A stretch of DNA of 5,084 nucleotides from Leptolyngbyaceae cyanobacterium SM1_3_5 (lineage in GTDB: Bacteria; Cyanobacteriota; Cyanobacteriia; Elainellales; Elainellaceae), in contig JAAUTJ010000418.1 in NCBI GenBank assembly GCA_012031475.1, positions 1 to 5,084 on the forward strand, in the 5' to 3' direction. Under the pieces are notes generated by a model, which saw only the letters and a program-made list of their open reading frames with translations, did not search any database and was not told where the DNA came from. The position numbers and the translations under genes were made by a program. This document shows, in pieces, positions 1 through 4,647 of the stretch (the stretch's first letter is position 1; every line of letters begins with the position of its first letter).

Positions 1-1
1 T

Positions 2-250
2 TGTGAACGCGGCTTTTTGCCCAGCGACAATCATCTGATTGAGCAGGTCGATCGCATCCGTCACATTCCTGCTGCGATCGTGCAGGGTCGCTATGATGTG
101 GTGTGCCCGACCGTTTCGGCTTGGGAACTGCATCGCGCTTGGCCGGAAGCGGAACTGTTTATTGTTCCCGATGCAGGCCACTCGGCAACGGAACCGGGAA
201 TTCGCAGCGCCTTGGTCGGCCTCACCGATCGATTTGCCGACCTGCCATAA
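2..250 (+). CDS. pip: Proline iminopeptidase, C-terminal fragment (5' end outside window)
   Basis: This is the last 82 residues of an alpha/beta-hydrolase that fits proline iminopeptidase (peptidase family S33), a cytoplasmic enzyme releasing N-terminal proline from peptides. The frame is open from base 2 and ends at TAA 248-250, so the gene begins upstream of the window. Family hallmarks visible here are the segment RIRHIPAAIVQGRYDVVCP, whose GRYD aspartate is the acid of the catalytic triad, and PDAGHSATEPG, whose histidine is the catalytic base. The nucleophile serine lies in the missing N-terminal part. The TTG at 17 is an internal leucine codon in this context, not a start. The gene converges on the secreted-protein gene on the other strand, with a 116-bp gap. 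I see no good + strand terminator directly after the stop, only an A-run. Another S33 hydrolase is possible, but the GRYDVVCP/AGHSATEPG pair is typical of Pip. Confidence 0.9.
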   Translation, partial: CERGFLPSDNHLIEQVDRIRHIPAAIVQGRYDVVCPTVSAWELHRAWPEAELFIVPDAGHSATEPGIRSALVGLTDRFADLP

Positions 251-274
251 AAAAAACAAATGAAAAACGCGGAC

Positions 275-302
275 AAAAAAACGGGGACACCGAAGCATCC
301 CC
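275..302 (-). terminator. Intrinsic terminator of the secreted-protein gene (UUCG tetraloop)
   Basis: Read on the minus strand from 302, an 8-bp stem GGGGATGC / GTGTCCCC (with two G-T wobbles) closes a TTCG loop through a C-G pair, forming the very stable cUUCGg tetraloop. It is followed by G and then seven T (281-275). It sits 64 bases past the stop of the gene at 367-924. On the plus strand the wobbles become A-C mismatches and no T-run follows, so it should work in the minus direction only. Confidence 0.88.
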
Positions 303-366
303 GATCGCTGGTCAAACTTTTATTTCCCCGCATCAGGCACGATCGAACAGGCGCGATCAAACAGGG

Positions 367-924
367 TTATTGAATTGCTTGGCAGCTTGCCAGAATTCGC
401 TGGTCGTTCTCGCTCACGCTGTCAATGCGGTGGAAGCCCTCAATCTGCACGGGCGTAATCGTCGTGTTGCCGACCGTTGCCACTGCGTCGCTTTGTTCCA
501 GGCCGATCTCGTAGGGGTAAGCGGCCTGCTCGTAGCTGTCGATCACATTGAGCGCCAAGCGATTCGATTCGATCGCGCCGTTGAAGCAGTCAAACGACGA
601 ATGGGGCATGTAGAATGCTCCAGTGACTTGGCGATCGCGCACTTCAAACACCAGGTAGGCTGACCCCAACTGCTCTGCTTCCGCCGACTGGCCGTAGAGA
701 TAAACGCCATTGGCAAGCGGCTGGCTGACGGTTTGTTCTGGGCTGGTGGATTGTTTCACACTCGCTGCTTTGACGATCGATCGCTGCATCGCTTCAGCCG
801 CAAATGCAGCGGGCGCAGCGATCGTCATTCCGGCAGCAAGAACCAGACCTGCTGCGGCTTTGGCAAGCGATCGAGCTTGGGAGAGAGGACGCACTGAAAA
901 AAGATTTGAAGAAAAGTAACGCAT
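367..924 (-). CDS. Conserved cyanobacterial secreted protein of unknown function
   Basis: A 185-residue protein with a clear signal peptide: a basic N-region (R12, R18, K22), a hydrophobic stretch at about residues 23-37, and an Ala-rich cleavage site after A42 (AFA|AEA). It is therefore probably periplasmic or thylakoid-luminal. The mature part holds the segments YLYGQS (75-80), GSAYLVFEV (87-95), GAFYMPHSSFDCF (102-114), DSYEQ (129-133) and a tail with SENDQRILASC. I recall this pattern from cyanobacterial proteins annotated only as hypothetical, so no function is offered. It has just two cysteines, C113 and C181, which could form a disulfide. The ATG at 924 is preferred over the in-frame ATG at 1002 because it puts the signal peptide at the N-terminus and has a GGGGGA stretch four bases upstream (934-929). 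The gene is followed by its own terminator and has no same-strand partner nearby. Confidence 0.82.
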   Translation of the reverse strand: MRYFSSNLFSVRPLSQARSLAKAAAGLVLAAGMTIAAPAAFAAEAMQRSIVKAASVKQSTSPEQTVSQPLANGVYLYGQSAEAEQLGSAYLVFEVRDRQVTGAFYMPHSSFDCFNGAIESNRLALNVIDSYEQAAYPYEIGLEQSDAVATVGNTTITPVQIEGFHRIDSVSENDQRILASCQAIQ

Positions 925-1480
925 CACATCCCCCGATAACAGCAACAAATAAAAAAGAAATTTGAGTAGTTCAACCTTACCGGAGAACATTTGCTTAGCC
1001 ATTCAGCCAAGCGGAAGACTTTACAGTTGACTAGAGGCTGAGTCTCGCCTGCTCATACCAGCAGGTTATCTGCCAAAAGACGAGCAAGCAGTGATCCACC
1101 TTGCGAACCATCGGTGATCTACAGCAATATCGAATGTGATTCCAGAAACTTGAAAAAGAAATTTTTGCGCTTTTTCCGGCAGGGTCAGTGCAAAAATCAG
1201 GGTGGACTCGATCGCCTGCTGAAACTTGTCGCGATCTTCAACGAATATGCATCCCCTCCTGTCATTAGTACCCATTTTTTCAGCAGGACTCCCATCGGCG
1301 ATCGCTAAGATCGAAAAAATTCTTTTGATTTTTGGCAGGTGCTTCTACCTCAACTCTGCCTCCCAATTTTCGTATTGCTAATCAAGGGCATCAATTGCGA
1401 CAAGGGCAGTTCGCAAACTGTCTTTATGTCGTGACAATTCGTTTGGCATCGACAACTTGGTGTTGCTCGATCGAACCCCA
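925..1480. other. Long mostly non-coding region between two minus-strand genes
   Basis: About 550 bases without a recognised gene. It should hold the promoter of the secreted-protein gene (367-924) and the 3' region of the 70-residue gene (1481-1693). I see a short inverted repeat CCTGCT / AGCAGG (1048-1053 and 1060-1065) with a six-base loop, one HIP1 octamer (1298-1305), A/T-rich runs near 1152-1190 and 1311-1337, and a doubtful minus-strand ORF listed separately. I found no tRNA, no T-loop plus acceptor-stem arrangement, no insertion-sequence ends and no obvious terminator behind the 70-residue gene. Confidence 0.6.
1066..1275 (-). CDS. Doubtful 69-codon ORF, unrecognised
   Basis: This minus-strand frame is open from ATG 1275 to TAA 1066-1068. 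I do not recognise the product. Its central part, from about residue 11 (FVEDRDKFQQAIES) to LTLPEKAQKF, reads like an amphipathic soluble protein, and the C-rich-third-position codons there resemble the neighbours. Two facts argue against it as annotated. The only strong Shine-Dalgarno-like sequence, AGGAGG (1260-1255), lies inside the ORF rather than before the ATG. The codon properly spaced after it is ATA (1248-1246), a very poor start, while the nearby ATG (1252) opens a four-codon frame. The stop is followed at once by the small hairpin at 1065-1048. It could be a real small gene with an unusual start, the remains of one, or chance. Confidence 0.2.
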   Translation of the reverse strand: MGTNDRRGCIFVEDRDKFQQAIESTLIFALTLPEKAQKFLFQVSGITFDIAVDHRWFARWITACSSFGR

Positions 1481-1693
1481 CTACATCACTGAGGAAAGGT
1501 CATCCACGACTTTCAGCCGCCCACGACAAATCGCCCGCAGAACGCGATCGATCGCCCGCCGCTCTTCGTCACTGAGCGATTCATCTAGCACTGCTGCCAG
1601 CAGGCCATATCGATCGGCCAACGTCACCATTCCGGTGTGGCTTACCTGTGCAAACATGTCTGCGATCGCCGACCGAATCAAAAACACCTGCAT
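1481..1693 (-). CDS. Conserved small cyanobacterial protein, 70 residues, unknown function
   Basis: A 70-residue soluble protein starting MQVFLIRSAIADMF and ending at TAG 1481-1483. It reads as two or three helices around a central ADRYGLLAAVLDESLSDEERRAIDR core, then a basic turn (RAICRGRLKVVDDLS). From memory this resembles short cyanobacterial hypothetical proteins with an ADRYGL...LSDEE...IDR...RGR layout; I cannot assign a function. There is no membrane segment or signal peptide. No clear Shine-Dalgarno precedes the ATG at 1693, which is common in cyanobacteria. The gene is divergent from hemB across a 209-bp gap that contains a CRP-type palindrome, so the two could share control. Support comes from the coherent protein pattern and from the conserved-looking acidic DEE and basic RGR motifs. 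The overlapping plus-strand frame gives a low-complexity Ser/Arg-rich product and is discarded. Confidence 0.72.
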   Translation of the reverse strand: MQVFLIRSAIADMFAQVSHTGMVTLADRYGLLAAVLDESLSDEERRAIDRVLRAICRGRLKVVDDLSSVM

Positions 1694-1790
1694 TTCAACA
1701 GCGACAACTCGATATCCTTACTATCGCGTCCTTAGGCAAATCTACCAGTGATGCTACGGAGACTTTTATGTGATTCGATCGAGCTAACTC

Positions 1791-1806
1791 TGTGATCCTT
1801 ATCACT
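1791..1806. promoter_or_regulatory. CRP/SYCRP1-type binding palindrome upstream of hemB
   Basis: TGTGA-TCCTTA-TCACT matches the CRP consensus TGTGA-N6-TCACA at nine of ten defined positions. It lies about 97-112 bases upstream of the hemB ATG and about 98 bases upstream of the divergent small gene, a position suited to either promoter. A second TGTGAT half-site begins 22 bases earlier (1769-1774) but lacks a matching right half. Cyanobacteria have CRP-family regulators (SYCRP1, NtcA). NtcA would need GTA-N8-TAC, which is absent here. This is a motif match only; no -10/-35 pair is convincing nearby. Confidence 0.45.
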
Positions 1807-1902
1807 TTTACAGAACGTTACCGATGCTGTGCGTTTTGCTTCCCACCCAGGCTTTAAACTCGATCACATTACGCCCGTCAAAATTTACTCGCGCCTGTTG
1901 CT

Positions 1903-2887
1903 ATGTACCCCAACATTCGTCCTCGTCGCCTCCGCAATCATCCTCAACTGCGGCGCATGGTGCGAGAAAACACGCTGACCACCAACGACTTAATCTATCC
2001 GCTGTTTGCGGTTCCAGGTGTTGGCATCGCCCAAGAAGTGCGATCGATGCCGGGAGTTTACCAGTTGTCGATCGACAAAATCGTCGAAGAAGCCAAAGAA
2101 GTCTATGACTTGGGCATTCCCGCGATTATTCTCTTCGGCATTCCCGCCGACAAAGACACGGACGCAACCGGAGCATGCACGATCACGGCATCGTCCAGCA
2201 GGCCGCCACTCGCGTCAAGGAAGCCGTCCCCGATCTAATCGTCATCGTCGATACCTGCCTGTGCGAATACACCTCACACGGTCACTGCGGCTATCTCGAA
2301 GTGGGCGATCTAACTGGGCGAGTCCTCAACGATCCGACGCTGGAACTGCTGAAGAAAACTGCCGTTTCGCAAGCCCAAGCCGGAGCCGACATCATCGCGC
2401 CTTCCGGCATGATGGACGGCTTTGTGCAGGCAATTCGATCGGGTCTGGACGCAGCCGGATTCCAGGAAATCCCGATTATGTCGTATGCCGCCAAATACGC
2501 TTCGGCCTACTATGGCCCGTTCCGCGATGCGGCAGATTCGGCTCCCCAGTTTGGCGATCGCCGCACCTATCAAATGGACCCTGGCAACGGTCGCGAAGCC
2601 CTCAAAGAAATCCACCTCGACATCACCGAGGGCGCAGACATGCTGATGGTCAAGCCCGCTCTGGCCTACATGGACATCATCTGGCGCGTCAAAGAAGCCA
2701 CTCAGCTTCCCGTTGCTGCTTATAACGTTTCCGGCGAATACGCAATGGTGAAAGCCGCTGCCCTCAACGGCTGGATCGATGAGGAGCGCGTTGTGCTGGA
2801 AACGCTGCTTGGCTTCAAGCGGGCAGGCACAGACATGATTTGACCTACCACGCCAAAGATGCGGCTCGCTGGCTGGCAAAAAGCTAA
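1903..2887 (+). CDS. hemB: Delta-aminolevulinic acid dehydratase (porphobilinogen synthase), reading frame broken twice
   Basis: HemB condenses two 5-aminolevulinate molecules to porphobilinogen, the second committed step toward heme, chlorophyll and bilins, in the cytoplasm. Rebuilt over both breaks it is 328 residues, normal for the family. Starting at ATG 1903 it begins MYPNIRPRRLRNHPQLRRMV, as expected. The zinc site VDTCLCEYTSHGHCG supplies C119, C121 and C129; the Schiff-base lysines are K198 (AAKYASAYYGPFRDA) and K251 (MLMVKPALAY). Frame 1 runs to the GA-W motif, where TG stands for an expected TGG (after 2177). The next frame runs to MI at 2840, where ATT-TGA needs one more T to continue as ILTYHAKDAARWLAKS and stop at TAA 2885-2887. 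Both lesions are single-base losses in or beside short homopolymers, so sequencing error is the simplest reading; true pseudogenisation would need a second hemB elsewhere. No Shine-Dalgarno is visible. A terminator hairpin follows. Confidence 0.93.
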
Positions 2888-2908
2888 CAAATTCGCGAGA
2901 ACACCGTG

Positions 2909-2948
2909 AAGCCGCAGGAAGAATTCCGCTTCCTGCGGCTTATCTTTT
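2909..2948 (+). terminator. Rho-independent terminator-like hairpin after hemB
   Basis: A perfect 13-bp stem AAGCCGCAGGAAG (2909-2921) / CTTCCTGCGGCTT (2929-2941) with a seven-base loop AATTCCG, followed by the interrupted T-rich tail ATCTTTT. It begins 21 bases after the hemB stop and ends about 20 bases before the next start codon. The tail is not a pure T-run, so some readthrough is plausible. Confidence 0.8.
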
Positions 2949-2967
2949 CTAAGGGCAACTTCTCGAA

Positions 2968-3747
2968 ATGACTCGCTTATTAACGCTGCTGACCGACTTT
3001 GGAACCCGCGATAGCTACGTCGCCGTGATGAAAGGCGTGATTGTTCAAATCGATCCCACCCTGCAATCGATCGATCTCACCCACGAGATCGCCCCCCAAG
3101 ATATTCACAGCGCCCGATTTTGCCTGATGACGGCTTACCCATATTTTCCGCCTGAAACCGTTCATGTCGCAGTCGTCGATCCGGGCGTGGGCAGTTCGCG
3201 ACGAGCGATCGCCCTTCAACTCGAAAATGGCTTCCTCGTTGCCCCCGACAACGGACTCGTCAGCGGCGTGTTGAGTCAGTTTCCCGCTGTGGCCGCTGTG
3301 GAACTGACGAATTCCACTTACTGGCGCAAAGGGCAAACTAGCGCCACCTTTCACGGACGCGATATTTTTGCTCCGGTCGGCGCACATCTGGCGCGAGGCG
3401 TTCCCCTGACTGAACTGGGAAACTCGATCGATCCCCGCAGCCTGACGCAACTTTCACTTCCCGACCCCGCAAAAACACAAGACGGCTGGACGGGCTGCAT
3501 TCAAGCGATCGATCGCTTCGGCAACTTAATCACCAACATTCCTGCTGACGTTCTGCCTGAAAAGTGGTCGGTTTTGATTGAGAAAACTTCGATCGCTGCC
3601 GTTTCTACCTATGCCGATCGCTCGATTGGAGAACCGCTTGCCCTTGTCGGCAGTCACGGCTTTGTCGAGATCGCGATCAACTGCGGCAATGCTCAAGCCG
3701 CGCTGAATTTGGCGATCGGCACTCCCCTCAAAATCGATATTCTATAA
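2968..3747 (+). CDS. SAM hydroxide adenosyltransferase (SAM hydrolase, DUF62 / fluorinase-like fold)
   Basis: A complete 259-residue member of the DUF62 family, cytoplasmic enzymes that use water (as hydroxide) to split S-adenosylmethionine into adenosine and methionine; the fold is shared with fluorinase and chlorinase. The N-terminal domain (about 1-165) shows LLTDFGTRDSYVAVMKG (7-23), VVDPGVGSSRR (69-79), APDNGLVSGVL (92-102) and TFHGRDIFAP (127-136). D71, R78 and H129 match the Asp-Arg-His triad that activates water in the hydroxide enzymes, which argues against a halogenase. The C-terminal domain shows IDRFGNLITNI (181-191) and a SHGFVEIAINCGNA segment lining the adenosine site. The ATG at 2968 gives the expected N-terminus; AAGGG 12 bases upstream is a weak, distant ribosome site. 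It begins only 20 bases after the hemB terminator hairpin. The physiological role is not well settled; SAM homeostasis is the usual suggestion. Confidence 0.92.
   Translation: MTRLLTLLTDFGTRDSYVAVMKGVIVQIDPTLQSIDLTHEIAPQDIHSARFCLMTAYPYFPPETVHVAVVDPGVGSSRRAIALQLENGFLVAPDNGLVSGVLSQFPAVAAVELTNSTYWRKGQTSATFHGRDIFAPVGAHLARGVPLTELGNSIDPRSLTQLSLPDPAKTQDGWTGCIQAIDRFGNLITNIPADVLPEKWSVLIEKTSIAAVSTYADRSIGEPLALVGSHGFVEIAINCGNAQAALNLAIGTPLKIDIL
3503..3518. repeat. Perfect 16-bp palindrome, extended HIP1-like
   Basis: AAGCGATCGATCGCTT is its own reverse complement and lies inside the SAM hydrolase gene, encoding part of the conserved QAIDRF segment. A 12-bp version, GCGATCGATCGC, lies inside the small gene at 1544-1555. 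Both look like doubled HIP1 octamers sharing bases. They are tolerated within conserved coding sequence. Confidence 0.7.
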
Positions 3748-3776
3748 ATGGATCAGCCGCCCTCCGCCCCGCCTTC

Positions 3777-3805
3777 GTAGAGACGCGGAGATCTCGCGTC
3801 TCTAC
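3777..3805. repeat. Palindromic dispersed repeat (GTAGAGACGC type)
   Basis: GTAGAGACGC (3777-3786) is exactly repeated inverted as GCGTCTCTAC (3796-3805) around GGAGATCTC, whose end bases G3787 and C3795 extend the stem to 11 bp. From memory, GTAGAGACGCG...CGCGTCTCTAC hairpins are scattered in intergenic regions of many cyanobacterial genomes. It is followed by C-rich sequence rather than a T-run, so it is not a standard terminator. With the adjacent heptamer array it fills most of the 89-bp gap. Confidence 0.75.
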
Positions 3806-3812
3806 CCCGCCA

Positions 3813-3833
3813 ACACCCGACACCCGACACCCA
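3813..3833. repeat. Heptamer tandem repeat (ACACCCG)x3, STRR-like
   Basis: Three head-to-tail copies of ACACCCG, the last with A in place of the final G. Short tandemly repeated heptamers (STRR) are known in cyanobacterial intergenic DNA. The array ends three bases before the ATG of the DUF2301 gene and occupies the place where a Shine-Dalgarno would lie; none is present. Confidence 0.7.
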
Positions 3834-3836
3834 ATC

Positions 3837-4478
3837 ATGACCAACGCTGAACCGACGATCGAAATTTATCAAGGCCAATTCGGAGAATTCACGATCACGC
3901 CAAGCGATCGCCAAGGCGTGATTGTCTATCGACTGAGTTTGGTTGTCTGCGCCGTGTGTTTTGCGATCGGCAGCGGATTGGTGCTGTGGCAAGGAGAAGC
4001 GATCGCGCCTTTGATCACGCCGCTGTTTACCGTATTTTCGATCGCGCTGGGCGTGAGTTTGTTCACGATTCACATCTACATGGCCGCGCTGCATCGAACC
4101 TTACAGGCGTTTTGGCTGATTGGCAGCTTGGCCGCGTTGGGCGTGGCGCATCTGTATCCCGAACCGTTTGCCATCTCCGTTTATGCACATCCGCAGGCAA
4201 TTTGGGGCATCGGATTCACGTTCGCCGCGCTGAGCGGAATTTTCTTTAAGGAAGCGTTTTGCTTCAATCGCCTCGAAACCAAACTGCTGACGCCGATCGT
4301 GCCGCTGTTGCTGATGGGGCATCTGTTGGGCCTATTGTCGATCGACTGGGAGCGGATTTTGCTGATCGTCTGGGCGATCGCCTTCCTAATTTTCGCCATC
4401 CGCAAGCTGATTCAGGCGATTCCGCCGGATATTGGCGACAAAAGCGTGTTTGCCTACTTAAAGCAGGCGCGATCGTAG
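3837..4478 (+). CDS. DUF2301 family integral membrane protein
   Basis: A complete 213-residue protein that I recognise as DUF2301, a mostly cyanobacterial membrane family of unknown function. A short cytoplasm- or lumen-facing head carries YQGQFGEFTITPSDRQG (11-27). About six hydrophobic helices follow, near residues 29-51, 58-82, 89-107, 120-137, 151-168 and 174-192. Conserved-looking polar spots sit at loop edges: HIYM..LHR (79-87), FKEAFCFNRLETKLLTP (137-153) and the tail PPDIGDKSVFAYLKQ (196-210). The tail and length indicate the gene is whole and, unlike hemB and dprA, without frame errors. The ATG at 3837 gives the family's usual N-terminus, but the region upstream is repeat DNA with no ribosome-binding site. 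It lies 89 bp after the SAM hydrolase gene on the same strand and 169 bp before dprA. No catalytic motif is evident. Confidence 0.88.
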   Translation: MTNAEPTIEIYQGQFGEFTITPSDRQGVIVYRLSLVVCAVCFAIGSGLVLWQGEAIAPLITPLFTVFSIALGVSLFTIHIYMAALHRTLQAFWLIGSLAALGVAHLYPEPFAISVYAHPQAIWGIGFTFAALSGIFFKEAFCFNRLETKLLTPIVPLLLMGHLLGLLSIDWERILLIVWAIAFLIFAIRKLIQAIPPDIGDKSVFAYLKQARS

Positions 4479-4647
4479 ATTTGCTGCTCATCCTGCCAGT
4501 TTTCGCCTTGTTACTGAGCAACATCAACGCTGTGTCAATTCATCAAAATGGTTAATATTTGCCGCCTCACTCACGTTAGCGGGTAATCTAGCACTGTTGG
4601 GATCGCTGCGATCGAGTTTGATTGCTCATTTGTTTGATGGTGCAACG

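Noticed and set aside
103..663. 186-codon plus-strand ORF spanning the pip end and the secreted-protein gene
   Set aside because: It overlaps two well-supported genes and a terminator, and has no protein-family features.
946..974. Minus-strand promoter TTGAAC, 17-base spacer, TATTTG for the secreted-protein gene
   Set aside because: Only four of six and three of six consensus matches in an A/T-rich stretch; not better than chance.
1048..1065. CCTGCT / AGCAGG hairpin as terminator of the doubtful ORF at 1066-1275
   Set aside because: Only six base pairs and no T-run on either side.
1455..1490. Possible tRNA T-arm on the minus strand (GGGGTTCGATC)
   Set aside because: The bases after the loop (GAGCA) do not pair with the five before it, and no acceptor stem or anticodon arm fits around it.
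1332..1751. 139-codon plus-strand ORF opposite the 70-residue gene
   Set aside because: Ser/Arg/Thr-rich low-complexity product typical of the antisense of a GATCG-rich gene.
2310..2879. Long minus-strand ORF opposite hemB (189 codons)
   Set aside because: It mirrors the conserved HemB coding strand; its product is His/Gly/Arg-rich without a known pattern and is a shadow frame.
3748..3780. Ten-codon ORF starting right after the SAM hydrolase stop (TAAATG)
   Set aside because: Proline/serine-rich, runs into the dispersed palindrome and has no ribosome-binding site.
4479..4647. Hydrophobic in-frame leader before dprA (LIFAASLTLAGNLALLGSL), suggesting a membrane-anchored DprA or a small membrane protein
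   Set aside because: No ATG or GTG opens it; the only start is TTG 4597, after most of the hydrophobic stretch. DprA is normally soluble and begins near ATG 4648.
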